Under the pieces are notes generated by a model. That model made no database searches. It was not told where the DNA came from and saw nothing but the letters and a program-made list of their open reading frames with translations. This document shows, piece by piece, positions 37,360 through 46,809 of a DNA stretch of 64,000 nt; position 1 is the first letter of the stretch; each line of letters begins with the position of its first letter. The stretch comes from Sulfitobacter mediterraneus (GTDB taxonomy: Bacteria > Pseudomonadota > Alphaproteobacteria > Rhodobacterales > Rhodobacteraceae). The translations under genes and the position numbers were made by a program. Where the stretch lies: NCBI RefSeq assembly GCF_016801775.1, contig NZ_CP069004.1, forward strand, positions 1,240,001 through 1,304,000, read 5' to 3'.

Positions 37360-38964
37360 TCACATCCGGAACACGCCAAAGCGTGTCGGCTCGATCGGTG
37401 CGTTCAAACTGGCTGACAAAGACAGTGACAGCACATCGCGGCTCTTGCGCGGATCAATGATCCCGTCGTCCCAAAGCCGCGCGGAGGCATAAAGCGGATG
37501 GCTCTGTTCTTCGAACATATCTATCGTCGGTTGCTTAAAGGCCGCCTCTTCTTCGGCGGACCAGGTGCCGCCGGCCCGTTCAATGGCATCGCGTTTGACT
37601 GTCGCCAGAACCCCCGCCGCCTGCGGGCCGCCCATCACAGAAATCCGGCTGTTGGGCCAAGTCCACAGGAACCGCGGGCGATAGGCCCGGCCGGACATGC
37701 CATAGTTGCCCGCCCCGAAGGAGCCGCCCACCAGCATGGTGATCTTGGGTACATTAGTGCTGGCCACCGCGGTCACCATCTTGGCGCCGTGCCGCGCAAT
37801 GCCTTCATTTTCATATTTACGTCCGACCATAAAGCCGGTGATGTTTTGCAGGAAAACCAAGGGGATATTGCGTTGCGAGCACAGTTCAATGAAATGCGCA
37901 CCCTTCTGCGCTGCCTCGGAAAACAGCACACCATTGTTGGCCACGATCCCGATCGGGCAGCCTTTGACATGGGCAAAACCGGTCACGAGGGTTTCGCCAA
38001 AGCGGGCCTTGAATTCATCAAAGCGGCTACCGTCGACCAGACGCGCGATCACCTCGCGGATATCATAGGGCGTGCGCAGGTCCGCTGGCACCACACCCAG
38101 CAGTTCGGATGGATCATAGGCCGGCTCTTCGGGGCTGGCCCATTCCACGGTCTTTGGCTTGCTGCGGTTCAGCTGCCCCACTGCACGGCGGGCCAGAGAC
38201 AAGGCATGGGCGTCATCTTCGGCCAGGTAATCAGCCACACCGGACAGGCGCGTATGCACATCACCGCCGCCCAGATCCTCGGCAGAGACCACCTCGCCCG
38301 TGGCCGCCTTGACCAAGGGCGGACCGGCGAGAAAGATCGTGCCCTGCTCTTTGACGATGATTGTCACATCCGACATCGCCGGTACATAGGCCCCGCCCGC
38401 GGTGCAAGAGCCCATCACCACCGCAATCTGCGGAATGCCCTTTGCGCTCATCCGGGCCTGATTGTAGAAGATCGCGCCGAAATGGTCGCGGTCGGGGAAC
38501 ACTTCATCCTGATTGGGCAGGTTCGCGCCGCCGCTGTCCACCAAGTAGACACAAGGCAGATGGTTTGTCTCGGCGATCTCTTGGGCCCGCAGGTGTTTTT
38601 TCACCGTCATCGGATAATAGGTGCCGCCCTTCACGGTGGCATCGTTACACACCACCATGACCTCTTGCCCCTGCACCCGGCCAATGCCTGCGATCACACC
38701 CGCACAGGGCGCCGCCCCATCATAAAGCCCATGCGCCGCCGTCGCGCCGATCTCCAGAAACGGGCTGCCGGGGTCCAGCAAGTTGGCCACACGTTCGCGC
38801 GGCAACATCTTGCCCCGGCTTTCGTGGCGGGCGCGGGACTTCTCGCCGCCACCCAATGCGGCGGCCTGTGCCGCCTCGCGCACCTGCTCCAGCGCCTCCA
38901 GATGGGCCGCTTCGTTGTTTTTGTAGCCTTCGGACGAAGGCAGCGCCTGCGAAGTGAGTTTCAC
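37360..38964 (-). CDS. liuB: Methylcrotonyl-CoA carboxylase beta (carboxyltransferase) subunit
   Basis: This subunit transfers the carboxyl group from biotin to 3-methylcrotonyl-CoA. The 534-residue protein has the two crotonase-like halves of acyl-CoA carboxyltransferases: [39 protein letters not shown] (oxyanion hole of the N-half), [16 protein letters not shown], then [40 protein letters not shown] and [17 protein letters not shown]. The [14 protein letters not shown] stretch is typical of MCC. It lies upstream of liuD with a 120-nt gap holding a nested hairpin. Confidence 0.95.
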   Translation of the reverse strand: MKLTSQALPSSEGYKNNEAAHLEALEQVREAAQAAALGGGEKSRARHESRGKMLPRERVANLLDPGSPFLEIGATAAHGLYDGAAPCAGVIAGIGRVQGQEVMVVCNDATVKGGTYYPMTVKKHLRAQEIAETNHLPCVYLVDSGGANLPNQDEVFPDRDHFGAIFYNQARMSAKGIPQIAVVMGSCTAGGAYVPAMSDVTIIVKEQGTIFLAGPPLVKAATGEVVSAEDLGGGDVHTRLSGVADYLAEDDAHALSLARRAVGQLNRSKPKTVEWASPEEPAYDPSELLGVVPADLRTPYDIREVIARLVDGSRFDEFKARFGETLVTGFAHVKGCPIGIVANNGVLFSEAAQKGAHFIELCSQRNIPLVFLQNITGFMVGRKYENEGIARHGAKMVTAVASTNVPKITMLVGGSFGAGNYGMSGRAYRPRFLWTWPNSRISVMGGPQAAGVLATVKRDAIERAGGTWSAEEEAAFKQPTIDMFEEQSHPLYASARLWDDGIIDPRKSRDVLSLSLSASLNAPIEPTRFGVFRM

Positions 38965-39058
38965 GTTTCATCTCCTTCATTTCGCGGAATATTCTGGCAC
39001 CGAGGTGCCGGCTTTTTCGAATAAATCTGTTCTGCCGCCGGGAGGAGAATGGACCAGT

Positions 39059-40576
39059 TCATACGGCCCCCTCCGCCGCAGCACGGGCCTTCAGCTCCTT
39101 GCGGATCACCTTGCCAGTTACCGTCATCGGCAGGGCGTCGACAAAAGAAATTTCCCTTGGGTAAGAATAGCTTGCCAACCGATCTTTGACCCATTTCTGC
39201 AACTCTTCGGCCTCTACACCGGAACCGTCCTTGCGCACCACATAGGCTTTGACCACCTCCGTGCGCAGCGGATCAGGCTTGCCCACAACCCCCACGGTCG
39301 CAACGCCGGGATGGGTCAGCAGGCAATCTTCAATCTCGGCCGGGCCAATGCGGTATCCGGCCGAGGTGATCACATCATCCTCGCGCCCGACAAAGCGCAG
39401 GTAATCACCCTCCCAGATGCCGCGATCTCCGGTAATCAGCCAATCATCGCGAAATTTCTCGGCCGTCGCCTCTGGCCGGTTCCAATAGCGCAGCATCATC
39501 GACGCCGATCCGCGCCGAATGGCCACGTCACCTTCGCCCGATGTGGGTTGGCCTGCGCTGTCAATCACGGCAACGTCATGGCCCGGCACCGGCTTCCCGA
39601 TACACCCCGGTTGTGCAGCAAAATCAGCGGCGCAGGAGGAAGCGACCATGTTGCATTCGGTCTGGCCGTAGAACTCGTTGATCTCCAACCCGAAGGCTTT
39701 GCGCCCCCAAGCCAGCATCTCGCCGCCCAATGGCTCGCCGCCGCTGGCCACGGACCGCAAACCGGGGATCGCCATATCTGCCGCTTTGAGCATTCTTAAA
39801 GCAGTGGGCGGAAAGAATACATTGCGCGCCCCGCACTGCGCGATCACCCCGGCGCAGCCCTCCACCGTGAATTTGCTCATTCGCGCCGCCACCACAGGAA
39901 TGCCAAGCGCCAGCCCGGGCATCAGCACATCAAACAGCCCGCCAATCCACGCCCAGTCCGCGGGTGTCCAGAGGCAATCACCCACCTGCCCCAGATGATT
40001 GTGACTGATCGAGACCCCGGGCAAATGGCCGGTCAGAACCCGGTGCCCATGCAGCGCGCCCTTGGGGCTGCCGGTGGTGCCGGAGGTATAAATCAGCACG
40101 GCGGGATCGTCAGATGCGGTGTCGGCAAACCCGACCGGATCACCCTGTATGCCGACGTAGTTCGCGATCCACGCCTCTGCCAAATCGCCCAGCAGTGCCG
40201 CCCCTTCATCGTCCGTCAGAACGATGGCACAGCCCGCATCCCCGACCCGGCTGGCCAGCGCATCATGCTTGAAGAGTTTGAACAAAGGCACTGAAATCGC
40301 GCCAATTTTCCAGATCGCCAGATGCGCCGCCGCGCACCAAGGGCTTTGACTGAGCAAGACGCCCACACGGTCGCCTGCCCGCACCTTTTTCAACAGGGCA
40401 CGGGCCAGACCATCGGCCATGGAATGCAATTGGCCAAAGCTGACATCGCGACGCTGCGGACCGGTCAAATCAATGATCGCCGTGGCCCCGTCCGGCTGCG
40501 ACAGGCATTGCGCGGCCATGTTCAGCCGCGCGGGAATGTCCCAGCTGTGGTCAATATGCAGGCCCGGCAGGTTCAT
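39059..40576 (-). CDS. AMP-dependent acyl-CoA synthetase
   Basis: The 505-residue protein belongs to the adenylate-forming ANL family: P-loop YTSGTTGSPKG (about residue 165), the A5 motif EFYGQTECN, the hinge D-R region LITGDRGIWEGDYLRFVGRED and the catalytic lysine in TVTGKVIRKEL near the C-terminus. Inside a leucine-degradation operon it may activate acetoacetate, isovalerate or another short acid to its CoA ester. The substrate is not fixed by sequence. The first codon shares a base with the upstream flavodoxin-like gene stop (TGATG), and a 94-nt gap leads to liuB. Confidence 0.9.
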   Translation of the reverse strand: MNLPGLHIDHSWDIPARLNMAAQCLSQPDGATAIIDLTGPQRRDVSFGQLHSMADGLARALLKKVRAGDRVGVLLSQSPWCAAAHLAIWKIGAISVPLFKLFKHDALASRVGDAGCAIVLTDDEGAALLGDLAEAWIANYVGIQGDPVGFADTASDDPAVLIYTSGTTGSPKGALHGHRVLTGHLPGVSISHNHLGQVGDCLWTPADWAWIGGLFDVLMPGLALGIPVVAARMSKFTVEGCAGVIAQCGARNVFFPPTALRMLKAADMAIPGLRSVASGGEPLGGEMLAWGRKAFGLEINEFYGQTECNMVASSCAADFAAQPGCIGKPVPGHDVAVIDSAGQPTSGEGDVAIRRGSASMMLRYWNRPEATAEKFRDDWLITGDRGIWEGDYLRFVGREDDVITSAGYRIGPAEIEDCLLTHPGVATVGVVGKPDPLRTEVVKAYVVRKDGSGVEAEELQKWVKDRLASYSYPREISFVDALPMTVTGKVIRKELKARAAAEGAV

Positions 40577-41289
40577 CAGCTGCGATACTCCGGATTCTCA
40601 TAGCCAAATCGTGCACCCGCATCCCAAGCCTTGCGATCGTTGCCCTGATTGGGATAACCGCCTGCCGCATTGAGCATTCGCGCCAGATGCATGGCGTTCC
40701 ATGTCATGATCGTCGTGTTGCGCTGGGTGAATTCATTGTCCAACCCGGCGCGGCTGCCATCCTCCAGATCGTCGCCATAAGATGGCCCCGGCCCCGCCTC
40801 GCCGATCCAGCCACAATCGGCCTGCGGCGGGATCGTGTAGCCCAAGTGGTTCATCGCAAAGCCCAGGGTCATCGCGGTGTGTTTGATGCCATCCTCGTTG
40901 CCGGTGATCACACAGGCCGCCACCTTGCCATAGAAGACCGATTGCCCCTTGTTGTTCAGCTCCCCGCTCATCGCGTAGAGACGTTCGATCAGGACACGGC
41001 AAACGGAAGATTCCTCGCCCAGCCAAAGCGGCGTGCCTATGATCAGGATATCGGCGGCCAGCACCTTTTCCCATAACATTGGCCAGTCGTCCTGCGCCCA
41101 GCCATGTTCGGTCATGTCGGGATAAACACCTGGCGGCACCTGATGGCTGAGCAGATGCAGATGTTCGACCTCTACGCCCTCGCCCTCCATGATGGCGGCG
41201 CTGGCGTTCATCAAAAGCTTGGTATGGCTTTCCGATGGCTCTTTCTTGAGAGACGTGTTGATAAACAAGGCTTTGAGAGGGGTTGTCAT
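40576..41289 (-). CDS. Flavodoxin-like NAD(P)H-dependent oxidoreductase
   Basis: The 237-residue protein has the flavodoxin-like fold of the NADPH-dependent FMN reductase/WrbA-type group: FINTSLKKEPSESHTKLLMN with the FMN phosphate loop, ADILIIGTPLWLGEESSVCR and GKVAACVITGNEDGIKHTAM contacting the flavin. It is cytoplasmic, without signal or membrane segments. It overlaps its neighbours by 4 nt upstream and 1 nt downstream within the liu operon. A quinone-reductase or electron-sink role for the acyl-CoA dehydrogenase step is conceivable but not supported directly. Confidence 0.83.
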   Translation of the reverse strand: MTTPLKALFINTSLKKEPSESHTKLLMNASAAIMEGEGVEVEHLHLLSHQVPPGVYPDMTEHGWAQDDWPMLWEKVLAADILIIGTPLWLGEESSVCRVLIERLYAMSGELNNKGQSVFYGKVAACVITGNEDGIKHTAMTLGFAMNHLGYTIPPQADCGWIGEAGPGPSYGDDLEDGSRAGLDNEFTQRNTTIMTWNAMHLARMLNAAGGYPNQGNDRKAWDAGARFGYENPEYRS

Positions 41290-41633
41290 GTGTCGGGCTC
41301 CAGTTCCGGAAAAGGCGATGTACCGGCCGCAGGCAAGGGTGCCGCAATGCGGCCGCCGAACCTGTTCACGTAGTACACAGCCTCAAACACTCCAGTTTCT
41401 CCCATCGGTTTACACCGCACGACGATCCAAACGTTGGCCCAATCCGGCGCGGGATAGGCCGCGCAATCGGTTGGTTTGGCCCCTGTTCCGGCCTCCTGCA
41501 GATAAAGCGCGGCATACCGCGCGATCACGTCGCTTTGCTCCAGCGTGGCCACGATCCAGCCCAACCGGAAAACCAGTACCGCGCCAAGACCGGTCAGCGC
41601 CGCCAAGGGCGCCCACCAAAGCCAGCGCGGCAT
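41286..41633 (-). CDS. Small membrane-anchored protein of unknown function
   Basis: The 115-residue protein has an N-terminal membrane segment (LWWAPLAALTGLGAVLVF, about residues 4-21). The rest is probably periplasmic, with two Cys (PTDCAAYP and VVRCKPMG) about 17 residues apart that could form a disulfide, and a strand-rich stretch GVFEAVYYVNRFGG. I do not recognise a family. It starts 4 nt after the ivd stop and overlaps the flavodoxin-like gene by 4 nt (ATGA), so it is co-translated with leucine-degradation enzymes. Confidence 0.75.
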   Translation of the reverse strand: MPRWLWWAPLAALTGLGAVLVFRLGWIVATLEQSDVIARYAALYLQEAGTGAKPTDCAAYPAPDWANVWIVVRCKPMGETGVFEAVYYVNRFGGRIAAPLPAAGTSPFPELEPDT

Positions 41634-41637
41634 CTGT

Positions 41638-42801
41638 TTAACCCATCGAAGCCATCATCTCGCGGCCCACCAGCATCCGGCGAATTTCCGAAGTGCCTGC
41701 GCCGATTTCCATCAGTTTGGCATCACGGAAAATCCGGCCCACCGGGTTGTCGGACAAATAGCCCGCGCCGCCCATGGCCTGTACGGCCTGATGCGCCTGC
41801 ACCATGGCCTGCTCCGAAGCGTAAAGACAGCAGGCCGCAGCATCCTGACGGGTTACGGTGCCACGGTCACAGGCCTGCGCAACCGAATAGACATAGGCAC
41901 GGGCCGAATTCATCGCGGTGTACATATCCGCCATCTTGCCCTGCATCAGTTGGAAGTTGCCAATCGGCTGACCAAATTGTTTACGCTCGGCCATGTAAGG
42001 CATGATCTCGTCCAGACAGGCCGCCATAATGCCAAGGCCGATACCGGCCAGCACCACGCGTTCGTAGTCCAGACCGGACATCAACACGCGCACGCCTTTG
42101 CCCTCCTCGCCCAGCACGTTCTCAAACGGCACTTCTACATCGTCAAAGATCAGCTCTGCCGTGTTCGACCCGCGCATCCCCAGCTTGTCAAAATGCGGGC
42201 TGGTGGTGAAACCCTTCATCGACTTTTCGATCAAAAAGGCGGTGATCCCCTTGGAGCCGGCATCGGGGTCCGTTTTGGCGTAAACCACCAATGTATCGGC
42301 ATCCGGGCCGTTGGTGATCCAGTATTTATTGCCCGACAGACGGTAATGATCGTTTCGCTTTTCGGCGCGAAGTTTCATGCTGACCACGTCACTGCCCGCA
42401 GATGGCTCTGACATTGCCAAAGCGCCAACATGTTCGCCGGAACACAGCTTGGGCAGGTATTTCTCTTTCTGCTCTTGCGTGCCGTTCAACTTGATCTGGT
42501 TCAGGCACAGGTTCGAATGCGCCCCATAGGACAGCGAGACCGAAGCCGACGCCCGCGCGATTTCCTCTACCGCAACCGTATGCGCCACATAGCCCATGCC
42601 GGTGCCGCCAAATTCCTCGTCGACGGTCATACCAAGGAGGCCCAGCTCCCCCATCTCGGTCCAAAGCTCGGGCGGGAACTCATTCTTGGTGTCAATGTCT
42701 GCGGCCATCGGCTTGACGCGCTCTTGCGCCCAACGATGCACCATTTCGCGCAATGCGCCGACATCTTCCCCCAGATCAAACTGCATACTGGCGTTGAACA
42801 T
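41638..42801 (-). CDS. ivd: Isovaleryl-CoA dehydrogenase
   Basis: This FAD enzyme oxidises isovaleryl-CoA to 3-methylcrotonyl-CoA. The 387-residue protein has the acyl-CoA dehydrogenase blocks: [38 protein letters not shown], and C-terminal [15 protein letters not shown]. The catalytic Glu of isovaleryl-CoA dehydrogenases lies in an LD-x-ER segment of the long helix; here [13 protein letters not shown] matches, rather than the position used by short-chain enzymes. A GGGAGAGAG ribosome site precedes the ATG. It is the first gene of the liu operon. Confidence 0.94.
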   Translation of the reverse strand: MFNASMQFDLGEDVGALREMVHRWAQERVKPMAADIDTKNEFPPELWTEMGELGLLGMTVDEEFGGTGMGYVAHTVAVEEIARASASVSLSYGAHSNLCLNQIKLNGTQEQKEKYLPKLCSGEHVGALAMSEPSAGSDVVSMKLRAEKRNDHYRLSGNKYWITNGPDADTLVVYAKTDPDAGSKGITAFLIEKSMKGFTTSPHFDKLGMRGSNTAELIFDDVEVPFENVLGEEGKGVRVLMSGLDYERVVLAGIGLGIMAACLDEIMPYMAERKQFGQPIGNFQLMQGKMADMYTAMNSARAYVYSVAQACDRGTVTRQDAAACCLYASEQAMVQAHQAVQAMGGAGYLSDNPVGRIFRDAKLMEIGAGTSEIRRMLVGREMMASMG

Positions 42802-42816
42802 GGCTCTCTCCCGTTT

Positions 42817-42834
42817 ATTGAACGCTTGTTCATT
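42817..42834 (-). promoter_or_regulatory. Candidate operator for a TetR-type regulator at the ivd promoter
   Basis: The 18-nt site ATTGAACGCTTGTTCATT has TGAAC/GTTCA arms around a 4-nt spacer and nearly palindromic flanks. It lies directly downstream of the predicted -10 box, where a bound repressor would block initiation. The shape suits TetR-family sites; no regulator gene is in the window. Confidence 0.5.
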
Positions 42835-42862
42835 ACTTACAGATCAAACATCCACCGGTCAA
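42834..42862 (-). promoter_or_regulatory. Promoter of the liu (leucine degradation) operon
   Basis: On the minus strand TTGACC (+ strand 42857-42862) is followed after 17 nt by TAAGTA (42834-42839). The predicted transcript would start about 30 nt before the ivd ATG, inside the inverted repeat noted separately. The box arrangement matches that proposed for the nuo operon. Confidence 0.55.
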
Positions 42863-42942
42863 GCGTCTTGGAAAGGTGGAACCAATTGCCGCGCTGCCCG
42901 TTGGTCCTTCAGCAATGCAAATTCAGCAAAAAGAGAGAGAAC

Positions 42943-43419
42943 ATGACCGACAGCTTGAAAAAAGAATTCTGGGACCGTCTGGAAGACACGCGCACAGGCA
43001 TGTTGTCCGCCGGATCCGCCCCTGCCGTCCCAATGAGCCATTTTGTTGAGGACGACAGCACCGCGCCATTCTTGTGGTTCATCACCGCCAAAGGCACCGC
43101 ACTGGCCGAGGCGGCAGCCACCGGCGCCGACGCCCAATATATTGTATCGACCAAGGACGAACAGCTTTACGCCCGCATTGATGGGCGTGTCCAGGCAGTG
43201 AATGACCCTGCGCAGCTTGACCGGATCTGGAACGTGATGGCCGATGTCTGGTTTGATGGGGGTAAGCATGACAGTGACGTGCAGCTGCTGCGGATGGATC
43301 TGAAACAGGCCGAGGTCTGGCTGACCGATGGCAGCATCAAATTCCTGTTCGAAGTGGCCAAGGCCCACCTGACAGACCAACAACCCGATGTCGGCCAACA
43401 CGGCACGGTGCATTTCTAA
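42943..43419 (+). CDS. Pyridoxamine 5'-phosphate oxidase-fold (general stress protein 26-like) protein
   Basis: The 158-residue protein has the split-barrel flavin-binding fold of the PNPOx/GSP26 group: KKEFWDRLEDTRTGMLSA, VPMSHFVEDDSTAPFLWFIT, STKDEQLYARIDGRVQAV, and LLRMDLKQAEVWL. Such proteins bind FMN or F420 and are often stress-induced; the substrate is unknown. AGAGAGAG precedes the ATG. The gene is divergent from the liu operon across 141 nt and is followed by a terminator. Confidence 0.88.
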   Translation: MTDSLKKEFWDRLEDTRTGMLSAGSAPAVPMSHFVEDDSTAPFLWFITAKGTALAEAAATGADAQYIVSTKDEQLYARIDGRVQAVNDPAQLDRIWNVMADVWFDGGKHDSDVQLLRMDLKQAEVWLTDGSIKFLFEVAKAHLTDQQPDVGQHGTVHF

Positions 43420-43428
43420 TCAACCCAG

Positions 43429-43456
43429 CGCCCTCTCCTTTAGGAGGGGGCGTTTT
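43429..43456. terminator. Rho-independent terminator
   Basis: An imperfect GC stem (CGCCCTCTCC at 43429-43438 and GGAGGGGGCG at 43443-43452, loop TTTA with flanks) is followed by TTTT. It ends the stress-protein transcript and overlaps the end of the convergent DegT-type gene. Confidence 0.82.
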
Positions 43457-44651
43457 AGCTTGGCGCTTGATACACGCGGCCAACCTCTGCGCGGATGATC
43501 CGCGCAATCAAGGCGCAATCTTCCAAAGAGAAGGTCAGCGGCACGCGCATATCCACGATCCCGGCCAGCACCGCATCACTTTTGGGCATCGGCGGCGCAT
43601 CCACGTAACGCCATGAATCATAGCGGCTGGTAAATCCGACCGGCTCTGCCCCGCCGAACCATTTCAATTCAACACCGCGTGCCGCGCAACTGCGCTGCAC
43701 CTCTAGCACGGCGGCCTCGCTCCAGCCGGACAGCAGGAATTGAATGGAAGATCCAACAATACTTTCTTTTCCGGGGCGTTCGATCACGGTCAGGCCCGGC
43801 GTGCCGCGCAGCCCCGCTTCGATCGCATAGTACCGCTCGTTCCACCTCTGCACTTGACGGTCCAGGTCCTTCAATTGCGGGCGCAGGATCGCGGCCCGCA
43901 GATTATCCATTCGCCCCGAAATATTGGGGGTCTCATAGCGAATGGTCTCAAAAGCTTCTCTTGGCGGACCGGCTTCATGCCGTTCATACAGCATGTAAGA
44001 GCCGGACAATATGATCGCCCGCGCCGCCACCTCTGCATCGTCTGTGACGAGCAATCCACCCTCGCCCGAATTGACATGTTTGTAGGTCTGGCAGGAATAA
44101 CATCCGACCTTGCCCTGCGTTCCCGATGGCACCCCGTCCCAGGCCGCGCCCATGGTATGCGCGCAATCTTCAATCACGGTGATCCCCGCCGCATCACAAA
44201 TCGCCATAAGCGCGGTCATATCTGCCAAATGCCCGCGCATATGGCTCAACAATAAAACATCGGCCTGATCGGCCTTGGCGGCGAGATCCTCAAGATCAAT
44301 CACCAACTGGTCTGTGACACCGACAAACACCGGCACAGCGCCAAGCGCCGCAATTGCCCCCGGAACCGGGGCCAAGGTAAAAGTGTTTGTCAGAACCTTA
44401 TCGCCGGGTTTGACCCCCACCGCCCGCATCGCCGTGGCCATCGCATAACCGCCCGATGCCACCGCGAGACAGTACTTCGCGCCGACCTGCGCGGCAAACT
44501 CCTGCTCCAACAGCGCAGTTTCCGCGATCTCGCCCGCGACAGTATTATATCGGTGCAAGCGCCCATGCCGCATCACCGCCACGGCCGCCTCGATGCCGGC
44601 CTCGGGAATTGGCTCTTGCTGTGTGAAACTGCCTTTGAAAACCTCTGTCAT
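43455..44651 (-). CDS. DegT/DnrJ/EryC1/StrS-family PLP-dependent aminotransferase
   Basis: The 398-residue protein belongs to the sugar aminotransferase family. Diagnostic blocks are EFAAQVGAKYCLAVASGGYA, TNTFTLAPVPGAIAALGAVP, ITVIEDCAHTMGAAWDG (Asp for the pyridine nitrogen) and the PLP lysine in CQTYKHVNSGEGG. Members usually aminate nucleotide-linked keto-sugars for cell-surface glycans, but the substrate cannot be read here. It overlaps the phosphatase gene by 4 nt (ATGA), suggesting one unit. No other sugar-nucleotide genes are adjacent. Confidence 0.88.
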   Translation of the reverse strand: MTEVFKGSFTQQEPIPEAGIEAAVAVMRHGRLHRYNTVAGEIAETALLEQEFAAQVGAKYCLAVASGGYAMATAMRAVGVKPGDKVLTNTFTLAPVPGAIAALGAVPVFVGVTDQLVIDLEDLAAKADQADVLLLSHMRGHLADMTALMAICDAAGITVIEDCAHTMGAAWDGVPSGTQGKVGCYSCQTYKHVNSGEGGLLVTDDAEVAARAIILSGSYMLYERHEAGPPREAFETIRYETPNISGRMDNLRAAILRPQLKDLDRQVQRWNERYYAIEAGLRGTPGLTVIERPGKESIVGSSIQFLLSGWSEAAVLEVQRSCAARGVELKWFGGAEPVGFTSRYDSWRYVDAPPMPKSDAVLAGIVDMRVPLTFSLEDCALIARIIRAEVGRVYQAPS

Positions 44652-45325
44652 TGCCCCGCCCTTCCGATCAAATTTTCAACAATGCCCGGCAGTTCCGCAT
44701 AATCATGTAGTAACGCCTCAGGCTCCAATGCCGACATGTCGCCGCCCGCAGGACCGAATGTCACCAACACACAAGGCACCCCGGCCGCCTGCGCCGTCTT
44801 TCGGTCCGTGATCGAATCCCCGATCAGCATGGACTGCGCCGGATCCCCGCCTGCGCGGCGGGTGGTTTCGTGCAAATGCTCAGGATCTGGCTTGCGCACA
44901 GCGAGGCTGTCGGCCCCCAGCATGGATTGCCAGATGTCACGCACGCCCAACCGCCGCAGCAATTGATCGGCCAGCGCCTCTGGCTTGTTTGTGCAGATCG
45001 CAACGCGATAACCGCTTGATTTCAAGGTCTCAACCGCATCCATCGCGCCGGGATACAGATAGGTCCGGCTGTCGATGTCCTGCGCATAGGCTTCAAGCAG
45101 CTTGGGATAGAACACATCAATCACGGCATCATCAAGCGGACGGCCCAAACGTTCCATCCCGAGGGTCAGCATCGCCCGACCGCCCCGCAACGCCGTCCCC
45201 GCATCGCGGGCAGCATCCAGCAGATCGCCCTCGCCCATCTGCCGAAAACAGGCGTTCGCCGCCGCGATCAGATCCCCGCTGGTGTCTGCCAAAGTGCCGT
45301 CGAGATCAAAAACAACTGTCTTCAT
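44648..45325 (-). CDS. HAD-family phosphatase, phosphoglycolate phosphatase-like
   Basis: The 225-residue protein has the four HAD motifs: I VFDLDGTLADT, II AICTNKP, III KPDPEHL with Lys, and IV MLIGDSITDRKTA with its acidic pair. The cap (residues ~15-85) is helical as in Gph. Phosphoglycolate phosphatase is the closest reading, but many HAD enzymes share this form. The ATG at 45323-45325 begins exactly at motif I. It is divergent from glmU across 129 nt and overlaps the aminotransferase gene. Confidence 0.85.
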   Translation of the reverse strand: MKTVVFDLDGTLADTSGDLIAAANACFRQMGEGDLLDAARDAGTALRGGRAMLTLGMERLGRPLDDAVIDVFYPKLLEAYAQDIDSRTYLYPGAMDAVETLKSSGYRVAICTNKPEALADQLLRRLGVRDIWQSMLGADSLAVRKPDPEHLHETTRRAGGDPAQSMLIGDSITDRKTAQAAGVPCVLVTFGPAGGDMSALEPEALLHDYAELPGIVENLIGRAGQ

Positions 45326-45454
45326 GAAACCCTCTGCTAAGCGGAACCCCGCCCGTACATGTTGCAACCCGCAACCTTGTTTGATGCCGCGCAGCCTTGC
45401 GCCTTTGTGCGAAGGGCGTAAAGAGAAAGCAAGTATCAGAATAAAGAGACAGAC

Positions 45455-46807
45455 ATGAAAACTGGACTGATCATCCTTGCCGCAGGCAAAGGCACGCGGA
45501 TGAATTCGGAATTACCAAAAGTACTGCACCCAATCGCGGGAGAGCCGATGCTGGTGCACGCCATGGCCTCCGGTGCGGCGCTGGCACCGGAATGTACCGT
45601 GATTGTCGCCGGGCATGGGGCCGCGCAGGTCGAAACCGCAGCGTTGGAATATGATCCCGATGTCACCGTTGTCACCCAGGACGAACAGCTTGGCACTGCC
45701 CATGCGGTGGCGCAGGCCCGCAAGGCGCTGGATGGGTTCGATGGAATGGCATTGGTGCTATACGGTGACACCCCATTCGTGCAGCCTGAAACGTTAGAAA
45801 AAATGCAAGAGGCACTGACCAGGCATGATCTGGTTGTGCTGGGCTTTGAAGCGGCTGATCCGGCCCGCTATGGGCGGTTGATCCTGCAAGGGGATCACCT
45901 GGACCGGATCGTCGAATACAAAGATGCATCAGATGAAGAACGCGCAATAACACTCTGTAATAGCGGTGTTGTTGCCTGCAAGTCGGACCTGCTCTTTGAT
46001 CTGATTGATGCCGTTGGAAATGACAATGCGGCGGGCGAATATTACCTCACCGACATCGTCGAAATCGCCCGTGCGCGGGGCTTGTCTGCCACTGCAGTGA
46101 CCTGCGCCGAAGAAGAAACCATGGGCGTCAATTCTCGCGTTGATCTGGCCGCCGCCGATGCCGCGTTTCAGGCCCGCGCCCGCCAAACCCTGATGGAAGA
46201 TGGCGTCACCCTGATGGCCCCCGAAACAGTTTATCTGGCCCGTGATACGGTGATTGGCCGCGACACGGTGATTGAACCGAATGTTGTCTTTGGCCCCGGC
46301 GTGACTGTCGAATCCGGCACAACCATCCGCGCGTTTTCGCATTTGGAAGGCTGCCATGTGTCCCGCGGTGCCATTGTCGGCCCTTATGCCCGCCTGCGCC
46401 CTGGCGCGGAGCTGGCCGAAGACGTGCGCATCGGCAATTTTGTCGAAGTGAAGAACGCGCAAATCGCCGAAGGGGCCAAGGTCAACCACCTCAGCTACAT
46501 TGGCGATGCCACAATCGGGCGTAAATCCAACATCGGCGCAGGCACGATCACTTGCAATTATGACGGCGTCATGAAGCATCACACCCATATCGGCGAGAAC
46601 GCATTTATCGGGTCAAACACCATGTTGGTCGCGCCGGTCTCAATCGGGGATGGCGCGATGACCGGCAGCGGCTCTGTTATCACCTCGGACGTGGAGCCTG
46701 ACGCGCTGGCGCTGGCCCGTGCGCCGCAGGTCGAGAAACCGGGGATGGCACGTAAATTGTTCGAAATGTTAAAGGCCAAAAAGGCCAAAGCGCAGAGAGG
46801 CAGCTAG
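45455..46807 (+). CDS. glmU: Bifunctional UDP-N-acetylglucosamine pyrophosphorylase / glucosamine-1-phosphate N-acetyltransferase
   Basis: GlmU makes UDP-GlcNAc for peptidoglycan and lipopolysaccharide. The 450-residue protein has the N-terminal nucleotidyltransferase domain (IILAAGKGTRMNSELPKVLH, ALVLYGDTPF, NSGVVACKSDLLF) and the C-terminal left-handed beta-helix acetyltransferase domain (hexapeptide repeats from about residue 235; GAGTITCNYDGVMKHHTHIG with the catalytic His). Length is standard. glmS follows after 2 nt. Confidence 0.98.
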   Translation: MKTGLIILAAGKGTRMNSELPKVLHPIAGEPMLVHAMASGAALAPECTVIVAGHGAAQVETAALEYDPDVTVVTQDEQLGTAHAVAQARKALDGFDGMALVLYGDTPFVQPETLEKMQEALTRHDLVVLGFEAADPARYGRLILQGDHLDRIVEYKDASDEERAITLCNSGVVACKSDLLFDLIDAVGNDNAAGEYYLTDIVEIARARGLSATAVTCAEEETMGVNSRVDLAAADAAFQARARQTLMEDGVTLMAPETVYLARDTVIGRDTVIEPNVVFGPGVTVESGTTIRAFSHLEGCHVSRGAIVGPYARLRPGAELAEDVRIGNFVEVKNAQIAEGAKVNHLSYIGDATIGRKSNIGAGTITCNYDGVMKHHTHIGENAFIGSNTMLVAPVSIGDGAMTGSGSVITSDVEPDALALARAPQVEKPGMARKLFEMLKAKKAKAQRGS

Positions 46808-46809
46808 AA

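Noticed and set aside
35743..37416. A 557-codon plus-strand frame opposite liuD.
   Set aside because: Antisense shadow of the carboxylase alpha subunit with no domain or ribosome site.
45326..45454. TTGCGC-16-TAAAGA as the glmU promoter.
   Set aside because: Both boxes are weak and the spacing suboptimal; other equally poor matches occur in the same 129 nt.
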